A model generated the notes under the pieces. That model was not told where the DNA came from. It did no database searches and was given only the letters and a program-made list of their open reading frames with translations. A DNA stretch of 64,000 bases from Mesorhizobium helmanticense (GTDB lineage Bacteria; Pseudomonadota; Alphaproteobacteria; Rhizobiales; Rhizobiaceae). Below are positions 9,139-17,928 of the stretch, piece by piece (within the stretch, counting starts at the first letter, position 1; each line of letters starts with the position of its first letter). Location: assembly GCF_003034915.1 (NCBI RefSeq), contig NZ_PZJX01000007.1, positions 248,001 through 312,000 on the forward strand. The letters are read 5' to 3'. A program made the translations under genes and the position numbers.

Positions 9139-11922
9139 TCAACTGGCATCGCGAACCCGTGCCAGCGCCACCGAAAGCTTCTCTTGCGCCTCGCGATATT
9201 CGGCAAGTTTTTCGCGCTCGGCCTCCACCACCTCTTCCGGCGCGTTGGCGACGAATTTCTCATTCGACAGCTTCTTGTGCAGGCGGGCGATTTCCTCGGT
9301 CACCTTGGCCAGTTCCTTCTGCAGCCGCGCCGCCTCCGCGGCGAGGTCGATCAGGCTGCCGAGCGGCAGGCAGATGGTCGCCTCGTTGAGCACGATCTGG
9401 GCGGAACCCTTGGGGGCTGCGTCCGCCAGTGAAATATCGCCGACCCGCGCCAATCGCTTGATGGCAGGAGCATGGCGTTCGAGCCGCTGGCGCGTTTCCT
9501 CGCTGACGCCGATCACCACCAGCGGCGCGATTGCCGCCGGCGGCACATTCATTTCCGAGCGCACGGAGCGGATGCCCGAGACGAGGTCGACCAGCCAGTT
9601 GATGTCGGCGGCCGCTGCCGCATCCTCGAAGTCGGGCGACGGCCATGCGGCATGGCAAAGCAGCGACGGCCGTTCCTGGCCCTCGCCGGCCGTTTCAGCC
9701 CACAATTCTTCGGTCATGAACGGCATCATCGGATGCAGAAGCTTGTAGATCTCGTCAAGCACGAAGGCGACGCAAGCCCGGCTTTCGGCCTTGGCGGCCT
9801 CGTCAGTGCCCATGAAGACTGGCTTCAGCAGTTCCAGATACCAGTCGCAGAACAGGTTCCAGACGAAGCGGTAGGCCGCACCCGCCGCCTCGTTGAAGCG
9901 ATATGAGGTGATACTGTCGGTAATCTCGCGCGCGGCGCGCGTCAGTTCGGTCAGGATCCAGCGGTTGACCGCCAGCTTGGCGTCGTTCAGCCAGAAATCG
10001 TCGTTTCTCGCGACCTCGTTCATCTCGGCAAAACGCGTCGCGTTCCACAGCTTGGTGCCGAAGTTGCGGTAGCCTGCGATGCGGGCCGGATCGAGTTTCA
10101 CGTCGCGCCCTTGCGCCGCCATCACCGTCAGCGTGAAGCGCAGCGCGTCGGCGCCATATTCGTCGATGAGATCGAGCGGGTCGATGACGTTGCCCTTCGA
10201 CTTCGACATCTTCTGCCCGTTCTTGTCGCGCACCAGTGCGTGCATGTAGACGGTATGGAACGGCTCCTCGCCCATGAAATGCAGGCCCATCATCATCATG
10301 CGGGCGACCCAGAAGAAGATCAGGTCGAAGCCGGTCACCAGCACGTCGGTCTGGTAGTAGGTCTTCAGCTCCGGCGTCTGGTCCGGCCAGCCAAGCGTCG
10401 AGAACGGCCACAGCGCCGACGAGAACCAGGTGTCGAGCACGTCCTCGTCGCGGGTCAGGATCTCACCCGGCTGGAAGTTCTCGAGCTTGTCCTCGACCCA
10501 GGCCTTCCACGGCCCCTCCAGCGCCAGGTAATATTCAACCGCGGCTGCGAGCGCCTCCTCCTCGGTCTTCTCGACGAAGACACGCCCGTCCGGCCCGTAC
10601 CAGGCGGGGATCTGGTGTCCCCACCAGAGCTGGCGCGAGATGCACCAGGGTTCGATGTTTTCCATCCACTGGAAGTAAGTCTTCTCCCAGTTGCTAGGGA
10701 TGATCTTGGTGCGGCCCTCGCGCACCGAGGCAATTGCCGGCTTGGCCAGTTCCGCCGCGTTCGCATACCATTGTTCGGTCAGGAGCGGTTCGATCGGCAC
10801 GCCGCCGCGATCGCCATGCGGCACGGCGTGACGATGCGGCTCAACCTTTGCGAGGAACCCGCCCGCCTCCATCAATTCGACGACCTTCTTGCGTGCAGCG
10901 AAACGGTCGAGCCCATCGAGCTCGTCCCAGACCGCCTGGCGCTCGGGCGTGACTTCCAGTCCGGCCAGAAAATCCTCATTGTCCTTGAGGGTCACCGCCG
11001 CCTCGACGGTGAGGATGTTGATTGCCGGCAGCTTGTGGCGCCTGCCGACCTCGAAGTCGTTGAAGTCGTGCGCCGGCGTGATCTTGACTGCGCCCGAGCC
11101 CTTTTCCGGATCGGAATACTCGTCGGCCACCACCCGGATCTTGCGGCCGACGATCGGCAGCACGAGGTTCCTGCCGACCAGGTGCCGAAAACGATCGTCG
11201 TCAGGGTGCACCGCAACGGCCGTATCGCCCAGCATCGTCTCGGGGCGCGTCGTCGCCACGGTGATGAAGGTCTTCGGGTTTTCCGGATCGAAGGCCACGC
11301 CCTCGACCGGATAGCGGAAGTGCCACAGATTGCCATTGACCTCCTGCTGCTCGACCTCGAGGTCGGAAATCGCGGTCAAGAGCTTGGGATCCCAGTTCAC
11401 AAGGCGCTTGTCCTTGTAGATCAGCCCTTCCTTGTAGAGCGTCACGAACACTTCGAGCACGGCCTTGGACAGGCCCTCATCCATGGTGAAGCGCTCGCGC
11501 GACCAGTCGGCCGACGCGCCGAGCCGCTTCAACTGATTGAGGATCGCGCCGCCGGATTCGGCCTTCCACTCCCAGACTTTCTCGATGAACTCTTCGCGCG
11601 TCAGGTCGCGGCGGTGGATCTGTCTCTCCATGAGCTGACGTTCGACCACCATCTGCGTGGCGATGCCGGCATGGTCCATGCCGGGCTGCCACAGCACGTT
11701 CTTGCCGCGCATGCGCTCGAAGCGCACCAATATGTCCTGCAGCGTGTTGTTGAGCGCATGGCCCATATGCAGCGAGCCGGTGACATTCGGCGGCGGGATG
11801 ACGATGGTGAAGGCTTCGGCCCCCTCCTCGGCCCCCGCGCCGGCGCGAAACGCGTCGGCCTCTTCCCAGAGTTTGGCGATCTTGGGCTCGACGGTTTTGG
11901 CGTCGTAGGTTTTTTCAAGCAT
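9139..11922 (-). CDS. valS: Valyl-tRNA synthetase
   Basis: A 927-residue class I synthetase charging tRNA-Val. The HIGH motif is in PPNVTGSLHMGHALNNT near residue 45 and the KMSKS loop is in GQKMSKSKGNVIDPL in the middle of the protein. Between them lies the CP1 editing domain (for example TTRPETMLGDTAVAVHP). The C-terminal coiled-coil arm typical of ValS follows (LAAEAARLQKELAKVTEEIA and onward). Start ATG 11922 gives MLEKTYDAKTVEPKIAKLWE, the normal family beginning. Confidence 0.98.
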   Translation of the reverse strand: MLEKTYDAKTVEPKIAKLWEEADAFRAGAGAEEGAEAFTIVIPPPNVTGSLHMGHALNNTLQDILVRFERMRGKNVLWQPGMDHAGIATQMVVERQLMERQIHRRDLTREEFIEKVWEWKAESGGAILNQLKRLGASADWSRERFTMDEGLSKAVLEVFVTLYKEGLIYKDKRLVNWDPKLLTAISDLEVEQQEVNGNLWHFRYPVEGVAFDPENPKTFITVATTRPETMLGDTAVAVHPDDDRFRHLVGRNLVLPIVGRKIRVVADEYSDPEKGSGAVKITPAHDFNDFEVGRRHKLPAINILTVEAAVTLKDNEDFLAGLEVTPERQAVWDELDGLDRFAARKKVVELMEAGGFLAKVEPHRHAVPHGDRGGVPIEPLLTEQWYANAAELAKPAIASVREGRTKIIPSNWEKTYFQWMENIEPWCISRQLWWGHQIPAWYGPDGRVFVEKTEEEALAAAVEYYLALEGPWKAWVEDKLENFQPGEILTRDEDVLDTWFSSALWPFSTLGWPDQTPELKTYYQTDVLVTGFDLIFFWVARMMMMGLHFMGEEPFHTVYMHALVRDKNGQKMSKSKGNVIDPLDLIDEYGADALRFTLTVMAAQGRDVKLDPARIAGYRNFGTKLWNATRFAEMNEVARNDDFWLNDAKLAVNRWILTELTRAAREITDSITSYRFNEAAGAAYRFVWNLFCDWYLELLKPVFMGTDEAAKAESRACVAFVLDEIYKLLHPMMPFMTEELWAETAGEGQERPSLLCHAAWPSPDFEDAAAAADINWLVDLVSGIRSVRSEMNVPPAAIAPLVVIGVSEETRQRLERHAPAIKRLARVGDISLADAAPKGSAQIVLNEATICLPLGSLIDLAAEAARLQKELAKVTEEIARLHKKLSNEKFVANAPEEVVEAEREKLAEYREAQEKLSVALARVRDAS

Positions 11923-12251
11923 GGAAAGGCGTCCGAGTTGTCGGGATTTGTTGGGTTTGGTGTAAATCGGAAGGCAGTTGGCAAGTCAACCAGCCGCGGA
12001 TGACATGGCCAATAGATAGGGCATGGCCAATACATAGCGCCGAGATGGCTCGGTGCAACTCGCGGAAGTTATCGTGAAGGGCAATCGCTTCAGGTCTGCA
12101 CTGAAAGCTTTCGCCAATCGCGAGCACTGCAGAGAAAGGCGCCGAGCGTCGCGACAAACCCCTTCTACCCGTCACTATACGGCAGCGCCGACTTCAACCC
12201 AGTTCAACAAAACGCCGCCGGGAGCAGCGTTTGGCCCTGGTTTCCTGAAAC
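11923..12251. other. valS upstream region, no gene seen
   Basis: These 329 bp lie between the popZ stop and the valS start, both genes being on the minus strand, and should contain the valS promoter. The only structure I see is the short tandem repeat at 12005-12040. Confidence 0.5.
12005..12040. repeat. Two-copy 18-bp tandem repeat
   Basis: Copies 12005-12022 and 12023-12040 (ATGGCCAATAGATAGGGC and ATGGCCAATACATAGCGC) match at 16 of 18 positions. They lie about 85-120 bp upstream of valS and could be a small duplication in its leader or promoter. Confidence 0.6.
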
Positions 12252-13232
12252 TTACTGCGCGCCGCGCGCGACGCGCTCGATTTCCTCGCGCACCAGCCGT
12301 TCGACCAGTGTCGGCAGATTGTTGTCCAGCCAATCCTGCAACATGGGCCGCAGCATCTCCTCGGCCATCTCGTCGAAGGTTTTCCTGCTGCGGCTGGCAA
12401 ACGCGTCGGAAAGTTCGCCAAAGGCAGCGGCAACCTGCCGGCCCGTATGCTCGGAAAGGATCGCGGGACGAGAGGTCAGCGCCTCGCTTGTCACCGGATG
12501 CGCCATTTCGCTTCGCGGTGGAGCCGGCTCGAAAACAGGTTCGGCCGTCACTTTGTCCTCATCGACAAGTTCGGCCTTCGATTCGCCCTCCGGCGGTCGA
12601 TCCGTCTCGGCACTGACCGGGGCACTGCTCAGTCTGGTCACGGCTTCCTCGACTGGGGCGGTCTCTTGCCTCCAATGGGCAACAATGCTGTCGGTCGTCT
12701 CTGCAACCCGTGCTGCCGCGGGCGCATCCGGCCTGGCGGCCGGAGCCGGCTCGGCGGCAACCCTGGAACTCACCTGTGCAAGCGTCAGTGGAGCTTTGGC
12801 CGAAGCCGGATCGGATCGTACCGGCGGCTCCATGCGTGCGATGACGGGGTCGGTTGTCTGCACCTCCGCCCGCGTGGCCGGCCTCCTGGCATCCAGTCCC
12901 GGCCGCAATTCAGCGCGAAAAGCTTCCACGGCAGGTGCCGCCCCGGCTACCTCAGGTGCCGCCCCGGCTACCTCAGGTGCCGCCCCGGCTACCTCCGGCG
13001 GCGCCTCACCTGCCTCGGGCCACGCGCCGCGTGCCTCGGGCCGCTCTCCGCGTGCCTCCGATGGCGCCTTGCTTGCCGCCGCCGGCACGGGAACAGACGC
13101 CAAATCCTGCAACAGGTCATCCGCTTCGCCCGGCTGCTTGCGCCCGGTGTCGCTGTCCTCAATGATCCTTCTGATGGAAGCCAGTATTTCTTCCATGGAA
13201 GGTTCGCGCTGTACGCTGCTTGCCGTCGCCAT
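12252..13232 (-). CDS. popZ: PopZ/DUF2497-family polar organising protein
   Basis: A 326-residue protein with the PopZ plan: a short conserved N-terminal helix (EPSMEEILASIRRIIEDS, residues about 9-26), a long acidic, Pro/Ala-rich disordered linker, and a conserved C-terminal helical block (TFDEMAEEMLRPMLQDWLDN, then LPTLVERLVREEIERVAR) that in this family drives self-assembly at the cell pole. In Caulobacter PopZ anchors the ParB-parS centromere. The linker holds a 21-bp tandem repeat encoding PEVAGAA three times (about 12932-12993). The start is ATG 13232; upstream in-frame codons lack conservation. Confidence 0.9.
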   Translation of the reverse strand: MATASSVQREPSMEEILASIRRIIEDSDTGRKQPGEADDLLQDLASVPVPAAASKAPSEARGERPEARGAWPEAGEAPPEVAGAAPEVAGAAPEVAGAAPAVEAFRAELRPGLDARRPATRAEVQTTDPVIARMEPPVRSDPASAKAPLTLAQVSSRVAAEPAPAARPDAPAAARVAETTDSIVAHWRQETAPVEEAVTRLSSAPVSAETDRPPEGESKAELVDEDKVTAEPVFEPAPPRSEMAHPVTSEALTSRPAILSEHTGRQVAAAFGELSDAFASRSRKTFDEMAEEMLRPMLQDWLDNNLPTLVERLVREEIERVARGAQ

Positions 13233-13371
13233 CGTCACATCCGCCGCCCTTGTGACACCTTGCAGATTTCCCAACCGGTCAAAGCCGGTTGCGAATCATG
13301 CTGATAGCGTAACCCACGGATCGCCTTGGGAGAATCCCCAATCTGACGGCGTCTTGGATTTCAACAGCCTA

Positions 13372-13402
13372 GAGCCCGCGCGTCCTTCCGACGCGCGGGC
13401 TC
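13372..13402 (-). terminator. Strong GC hairpin downstream of tolC
   Basis: A perfect 13-bp stem (GAGCCCGCGCGTC/GACGCGCGGGCTC) with a CTTCC loop. It lies 76 bp after the stop of the TolC-type gene on the minus strand and upstream of popZ. No T-run follows on either strand, so it may be a 3' stabilising or rho-assisted structure rather than a simple intrinsic terminator. Confidence 0.5.
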
Positions 13403-13477
13403 CAATGCCTTGATTAGCAAGTGATAGTGATCCAACCGACTTTTGCGGTCGTGGGCAGATCTAAACCGCCGACGAAA

Positions 13478-14881
13478 TCAGCGGCCATCCGGCGTGCGCA
13501 GGCCGATCCACTTGTCCTTGACGGCATTGTAGTGCTCTTCGGGCCGATATTTCGTCACCGGAAGGGCGAGACGCTCTGTCGACAGGCGGCCGATCGCCGA
13601 GAGGATGGCATAGCTGGCCACCACCACATCGCGCTCGGAACTGGCCTGGTTGATCTTGGCGGTGATGACGGTCGCCTGCGCATTGAGGACGTCGAGCGTG
13701 GTGCGCTGGCCGACATTGCGTTCCTCGATGACGCCGTTAAGCGCCAGTTGCGCGGCGTCGATCACTTGCCGGTTGGCAGCGACGGTCTGCTGGGCGGCGA
13801 TGTATTGCGTCCAGGCCGAGGCGACGGCCTGGCGCACCTGATCGCGGTTGACGTCAACCTCGATCCGGGCCTGGCTGAGCGATTCCTTGTTCTGGCGCAC
13901 AATGGCCGATGTGCGGCCACCTGAATAGATCGGTATGGTCAGCGTTGCGCCGACACTGGCCGAATTGGTCGTGCCATCCTGCGTGGCGAAGGCGCCAGGC
14001 ACGGTGTTGCGATATGCGCTTGAAACACCGGCGGAAGCGGAAAGCTGTGGCAGCAACGCGCCTTCGGCCGATTTCACCGAAAATGCCGCGGCGTCGACCA
14101 GATGCTGGGTAGCAAGGATGGCCGGATGCTCGTTCGCCGCAATCCCGATCGCGGCATCAAGGCTCCGGGGCAAGAGCTTCGACACTGGTGAAGCACCCCT
14201 AAGCTTGCCGGGCTCGTCGCCAATGATCTGGTGATAGGTCGCGGCACTTGCCAGCACCTGTGCGCGGGCGGCGGCCAGTTGTGCCACGGCCGAGGCGCGT
14301 GAGGCGTCGGCCTGCGCCACGTCGGTGCGGGTGCCCTCGCCGACCTCGAAGCGCGAGCGCGCCGCGCGTGCCTGCTCGGTCAGGAACTGCAGATTCTGTT
14401 CGGTCAGCACCGCGATCTGGCGATCGCGAATGACGTCCATATAGGCGCTTGCCGCGTTGAACAGGATGTTCTCTTCGGTGTTGCGCAGGGTCTCGACCGA
14501 GGCACGGACCTGGGCTTCGGCTCCGGCGACATTGTTCCTGGTCTGAAAGCCGTCGAACAGGGTTTGGTCGATCTGGATGCCGAAGTTGCCCGTGGTCAAG
14601 GCCACGCTTCGGTTAGAGCCGTTGAGGTGACTGCTGGAGTAATCGATGCTCGCGGAACCGTTGATGGTCGGACGCCAGCCGGATTTGGCAATGGCGACGC
14701 TCTCGTCGGTGACGCGGACGCCGGCGCGGGCCGAATTCAGTTGCGAATTGTTCTGATAGGCCTTTGAAAGCGCGCCGGTGATGGTTTCCGCCGAGGCGGC
14801 CAGCGGAGAAAGCGCGGTCGCTGAAACGAGGACGGCGGCAAAAAGGCTCTTTCGTACAGACGGCACGTTATATTCCCTCAT
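13478..14881 (-). CDS. tolC: TolC-family outer-membrane efflux/secretion channel
   Basis: A 467-residue outer-membrane factor that forms the outer exit duct of type I secretion and RND/MFS efflux systems. A signal peptide (VRKSLFAAVLVSATALSPL, cut near ASA) precedes ETITGALSKAYQNNSQLNSA, a standard OEP beginning. Two repeated OEP halves with long helices follow (RASVETLRNTEENILFNAAS; DQVRQAVASAWTQYIAAQQT). The start is taken at ATG 14881; a TTG eight codons upstream and a GTG five codons downstream are also in frame. No inner-membrane partner lies in this window. Confidence 0.93.
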   Translation of the reverse strand: MREYNVPSVRKSLFAAVLVSATALSPLAASAETITGALSKAYQNNSQLNSARAGVRVTDESVAIAKSGWRPTINGSASIDYSSSHLNGSNRSVALTTGNFGIQIDQTLFDGFQTRNNVAGAEAQVRASVETLRNTEENILFNAASAYMDVIRDRQIAVLTEQNLQFLTEQARAARSRFEVGEGTRTDVAQADASRASAVAQLAAARAQVLASAATYHQIIGDEPGKLRGASPVSKLLPRSLDAAIGIAANEHPAILATQHLVDAAAFSVKSAEGALLPQLSASAGVSSAYRNTVPGAFATQDGTTNSASVGATLTIPIYSGGRTSAIVRQNKESLSQARIEVDVNRDQVRQAVASAWTQYIAAQQTVAANRQVIDAAQLALNGVIEERNVGQRTTLDVLNAQATVITAKINQASSERDVVVASYAILSAIGRLSTERLALPVTKYRPEEHYNAVKDKWIGLRTPDGR

Positions 14882-15049
14882 TCGTTTTGCACGGGAACCG
14901 CGCAACGCAAGCCTCTCTTTGTGATCAGCCGGCGCCGCGTTTGTATCGTTCCCCCGCTGAAAGCCCCCAGAATGCCCGGTTGCGCGATCAACAACGATTG
15001 TTCAAACGCAAGCGATCATGACAACGCCTTTGCTGCAAGGCAAAACCAC

Positions 15050-15718
15050 TCAGAATTCAAACGCATGGATGCGTTCAAATCCGGGTAGTGGCTTTATTGC
15101 CGCATTAAATGCGCGTCTTCCCGTTACAATGCCCCCGGTTTTAAAAAATAATCGGGCCACGCCCGAATTTCCCTGACCTTCGACCGCGACAAGACGTCCG
15201 CCTTCCGCAAGCTGGTCAAGCAGCGGCGCCGGCACCTTGCCGACACTGCCGCCGATAAGGATGACGTCGTATGGCGCCGCTGCGGCATGGCCTTCCAGCA
15301 GCGGTCCTTTGATCACGGTGACATTGTCGCAGCCCAGCGTCGAAAGCGTCGACATGGCGGTCTCGGCCAGCGTCGAATCGCTTTCCAGCGCAACGACGGA
15401 CTTTGCCAGCCGCGACAGGATCGCCGACGCATAGCCGGTGCCGCAGCCGACATCGAGCGCCGAATCAGTCGGAACGATCTCGGCCAGTTGCAGCAGCTTT
15501 GCCAGCGGCGAAGGTTCCATGAGATAGCGAGGGCCGTCCGCTCCATCGGCAATGCGGATGTCCTCGTCGATATAGGCAAGAGCGCTCTGCCCGGGGGCGA
15601 CAAAGGCCTCGCGCGGCACGGAAAGCATGGCATCTATGAGTGGCGCGCTGGTCACGTCGGTGGTGCGGATCTGGCCATCGACCATCTTCACCCGGCGTTC
15701 GGCAAAATCAGCGCTCAT
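15050..15718 (-). CDS. Protein-L-isoaspartate O-methyltransferase family protein
   Basis: A 222-residue SAM-dependent methyltransferase of the PCMT family. The region before the core reads MVDGQIRTTDVTSAPLIDAM, typical of alphaproteobacterial PCMT-like proteins encoded before TolC. The SAM-binding motif is ALDVGCGTGYASAIL near residue 85. This Rhizobiales subgroup is encoded next to tolC, as here. Start ATG 15718 or the adjacent ATG 15721 both fit. Whether it repairs isoaspartate is not certain, because the subgroup is shorter and diverged. Confidence 0.88.
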   Translation of the reverse strand: MSADFAERRVKMVDGQIRTTDVTSAPLIDAMLSVPREAFVAPGQSALAYIDEDIRIADGADGPRYLMEPSPLAKLLQLAEIVPTDSALDVGCGTGYASAILSRLAKSVVALESDSTLAETAMSTLSTLGCDNVTVIKGPLLEGHAAAAPYDVILIGGSVGKVPAPLLDQLAEGGRLVAVEGQGNSGVARLFFKTGGIVTGRRAFNAAIKPLPGFERIHAFEF

Positions 15719-15810
15719 CATCCAACCAATCCATTTGCCGCGCCAGGAAGCGCCGCTCATTTCGACAGGAACCCTGGCCCCTGGCGCTGGCGCGCGAGAG
15801 CTTGGGCGCC

Positions 15811-15884
15811 TGGAGGCCTCGCCCGGAATCGAACCGGGGTGCAAGGATTTGCAGTCCTCTGCGTAACCACTCCGCCACGAGGCC
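15811..15884 (-). tRNA. tRNA-Cys (anticodon GCA)
   Basis: A complete 74-nt cloverleaf on the minus strand. Acceptor stem GGCCTCG/CGAGGCC, U discriminator as expected for tRNA-Cys, encoded CCA, anticodon loop CTGCAAA with GCA, and T arm GGTTCGAATCC. It lies 90 bp upstream of the methyltransferase gene. Confidence 0.97.
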
Positions 15885-16226
15885 TCATTGCTCCCGGCGT
15901 TCCACCGGGTTTCAATAGGTTGCGGCGAAAATGCCGTCAAGCGGCCATGGTGCATTCCGGACGGTTTCCCCTGGGCCATCGTGCCCCTGTCTCAATATGC
16001 CATGTCTCGTCGATACGCATATTACGATTAGTATATTAGACAATTGTTAAACACCAAATATGGCGAAGGGAAGCCCTGAACCTGAACCTCGCGTCGGGTG
16101 GGCAGCAGGCTTCACCACGCTCAAGGAGATTTGCCACGACTGGGAGCAACGCTCAGCGCACCAGCCGTGATGAATCGAGCCAGCTTCTTCAGAGGCTTGC
16201 TGGCTTGCCATTTCGGCGCGAGCTTC
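15885..16226. other. tRNA-Cys upstream region, no gene seen
   Basis: About 340 bp without a supportable gene. An AT-rich block near 16015-16060 (ATATTACGATTAGTATATTAG) is the likeliest place for a promoter of the tRNA-Cys/methyltransferase side, but I cannot assign -35/-10 boxes with confidence. Confidence 0.45.
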
Positions 16227-16487
16227 TCACTTCGAGCGCCGCCGTCGCTCCCACCAGACGACGAACCGGCGTCGGTGGCGGCGTACCAGGGCAAACTCGT
16301 AGGAGAGCACCAGCAATCCGATCGGAACCATCCAGAAACCCAGGATGGGCAGAAAGCCGAGAATGCCGCCGAAGATCAGGACGGCCCCGATCGCGATCCT
16401 GCGGCCACGTGAACGCGGCATTTTGAACTCGCGGCCAAAGACCGATATTTTCCGCGCCTGCACCTGATTGTCGCTTGTTGCGCTCAT
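16227..16487 (-). CDS. Small two-helix inner-membrane protein, unknown
   Basis: An 86-residue protein. A basic N-terminal third (FGREFKMPRSRGRRIA) leads into a hydrophobic hairpin (IGAVLIFGGILGFLPILG, then FWMVPIGLLVLSYEFALV) and a very basic tail (RRHRRRFVVWWERRRRSK). The plan resembles small conserved membrane proteins of rhizobia with no assigned function. It stands alone upstream of tRNA-Asn. Confidence 0.65.
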   Translation of the reverse strand: MSATSDNQVQARKISVFGREFKMPRSRGRRIAIGAVLIFGGILGFLPILGFWMVPIGLLVLSYEFALVRRHRRRFVVWWERRRRSK

Positions 16488-16652
16488 GTCTGGTTGATGA
16501 TCCGCTCGGACGAAATAAAGACACCAGCAGACGAAAGCCGCAACCGCCTTTTCGGTTCCGCGTTCCCGCCGGACGGCTCATATGAGGATGCAAATGCGCG
16601 ATTGCGAGAAATCGCCGCCCGAAAAAGCATCGAAAAAATACGAAATGCTTCT

Positions 16653-16681
16653 TTGCAAAGCCGAAACGGGTTTGCTATAGG
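16653..16681 (+). promoter_or_regulatory. Sigma-70-type promoter for tRNA-Asn
   Basis: TTGCAA (16653-16658) and TATAGG (16676-16681) are separated by 17 bp. The predicted transcription start falls about 20 bp before the tRNA 5' end. Spacing and position fit a housekeeping promoter. Confidence 0.65.
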
Positions 16682-16708
16682 CTGCGCCACTCACATGAGA
16701 GCCTCTGT

Positions 16709-16783
16709 TCCCCGGTAGCTCAGTGGTAGAGCAACCGGCTGTTAACCGGTTGGTCGCTGGTTCGAATCCGGCCCGGGGAGCCA
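16709..16783 (+). tRNA. tRNA-Asn (anticodon GTT)
   Basis: A complete 75-nt cloverleaf. Acceptor stem TCCCCGG/CCGGGGA with G discriminator and encoded CCA, D arm GCTCAGTGGTAGAGC, anticodon loop CTGTTAA, T arm GGTTCGAATCC. It marks the left border of the accessory-looking region, but no repeat of its 3' end was found further right. Confidence 0.97.
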
Positions 16784-16874
16784 TTTTGCTTGTCTAGCGC
16801 ATTGTTTTCATTAGATTTTATAAAACACGCAGACTGCCATCCCCTCTTTTTCTCCCCGCTTTTGAGGCTAACAA

Positions 16875-16904
16875 CAAAAAGCCCGCGCGAGGCGGGCCTT
16901 GTTT
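16875..16904. terminator. Intrinsic terminator between tRNA-Asn and the 54-residue gene
   Basis: AAAAA, then stem GCCCGC/GCGGGC (16881-16886, 16892-16897) with loop GCGAG, then CCTTGTTT. It can serve the tRNA (plus) and the convergent small gene (minus). The same core recurs at 17299-17322. Confidence 0.75.
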
Positions 16905-16934
16905 CCGGACGTGGGTCCACAGGCCCCGAACCTC

Positions 16935-17099
16935 CTACCCCTCGGCCTTGAAATTCTTCGCCTCCTGCTTGCCCTTTTCCTTGCCGAGCTTCTCGGCCAG
17001 GTCCTTGGCTTGCTTTGGCGAAACGTCCGTAGTCTCGGCAATATGCATGGCCTCCTTGTCCGAGAGGCGATTGTCCTTCTTGCCTTGTTTGGTGGCCAT
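16935..17099 (-). CDS. Small basic-acidic cytoplasmic protein, DUF3606-like
   Basis: A 54-residue, highly charged protein (start MATKQGKKDNRLSDKEAM). A helix-turn-helix-like segment VSPKQAKDLAEKLG recalls the short DUF3606 family of rhizobia, but the match is from memory and weak. A start 10 codons upstream is possible but lacks a ribosome site. Function unknown. Confidence 0.6.
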   Translation of the reverse strand: MATKQGKKDNRLSDKEAMHIAETTDVSPKQAKDLAEKLGKEKGKQEAKNFKAEG

Positions 17100-17164
17100 G
17101 TCCGATTCTCCTGATTGATATCGCGACAATAACGGCGTCAGACCTTGGCCGTTCCGGTCAGTTA

Positions 17165-17322
17165 GAAAAACCCCGCCGAAGCGGGGAACCTCCCCTCTGT
17201 GAGACAGTTGAAAGCTAGTGACGGCGGAGCATCAACGCTTCCCTCAAGGCGAATGTAGGACCCCCCAGTTCTTTTCCGCCGTCACGCCCTCTTCATTCAA
17301 AGCCCGCGCGAGGCGGGCTTTG
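17165..17322 (+). ncRNA. Candidate structured small RNA
   Basis: A stretch with three nested structures and no gene: a hairpin CCCCGC-CGAA-GCGGGG (17170-17185), an 11-bp inverted repeat GTGACGGCGGA/TCCGCCGTCAC (17218-17228, 17275-17285) whose loop contains a C-run (GGACCCCCCAG), and a terminator-type hairpin AAAGCCCGC...GCGGGCTTT (17299-17322) with T-rich sequence after it on the plus strand. Unpaired C-rich stretches are typical of rhizobial trans-acting sRNAs. Strand and ends are inferred; no known family was recognised. Confidence 0.4.
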
Positions 17323-17342
17323 TCGTTTGTGGTGCGGAACGG

Positions 17343-17588
17343 TCAGGCCAAGCCGGATTGGTGAGCCAGACAAATGGCCTTGGCAGCGTCATCGATCGGC
17401 TTGATGCTGTCCGCCAGGATCATCCTGTCTCTGTTCGGATCCACTAGGGCGAATGACCGCACACCGTACAGCTCACCTAGTCGCCCCGCCCTCTGTCTCG
17501 TCATAACCAGCGATGGCATCGGCTGGTCGCGGTGAGTGATCCAACTGCCGATTTCGAATTGCCAGGTTTCGGTGCCCTGCGTATCCAT
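17343..17588 (-). CDS. Hypothetical 81-residue protein
   Basis: I do not recognise it. The ribosome site is strong: AAGGAG eight bases before ATG 17588. The protein (MDTQGTETWQFEIGSWITHR...) is probably a small beta-rich cytoplasmic protein with a C-terminal helix. It has no signal peptide or membrane segment. AT-rich palindromic sequence upstream (17653-17690) could be its control region. Confidence 0.65.
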   Translation of the reverse strand: MDTQGTETWQFEIGSWITHRDQPMPSLVMTRQRAGRLGELYGVRSFALVDPNRDRMILADSIKPIDDAAKAICLAHQSGLA

Positions 17589-17928
17589 ATCTACGCTCCT
17601 TCAGTGGATTAATTTACACTTGAGATGCTACACTAATTTCTTGCGCAAATCAATGTACTCATAGTACATATACTAATGTACTCTATAGTAATTGCTCGTA
17701 TCTGCCCAATAGCGATCATAGTTACCGTGACTAACTGGGCGATAGTGTTGCGCTTAAGGTCCGTTAAGCCGCCCATAGTCGGTCGTTAGCGTACCGAGAT
17801 GGTCCAATGGCAACGGGCGATACGGCACGCCAATGAGTGGGATTAGAAGCTGCCGACGGTCGCCGGCGGGCCGGGTGCGCGGTTGATGAAATGAGCGAAG
17901 TTGAAGATAGGGAAGCGCCTCGTGCTCC
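17589..17928. other. AT-rich control region, no gene seen
   Basis: The base composition drops clearly below that of the neighbours, especially at 17600-17760. The region holds the palindrome pair described at 17653-17690 and no supportable reading frame. Confidence 0.5.
17653..17690. promoter_or_regulatory. Palindromic AT-rich operator-like repeat
   Basis: ATGTACT-CAT-AGTACAT (17653-17669) is a perfect 7-bp inverted repeat. A second partial copy begins with ATGTACT at 17676 and continues CTATAGTA. It lies 65-100 bp upstream of the gene starting at 17588. Two half-overlapping copies of one motif suggest a protein-binding site, but no regulator is identified. Confidence 0.35.

Noticed and set aside
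12932..12993. CRISPR-like array
   Set aside because: The 21-bp units are directly adjacent without spacers and stay in the popZ reading frame; this is a coding tandem repeat.
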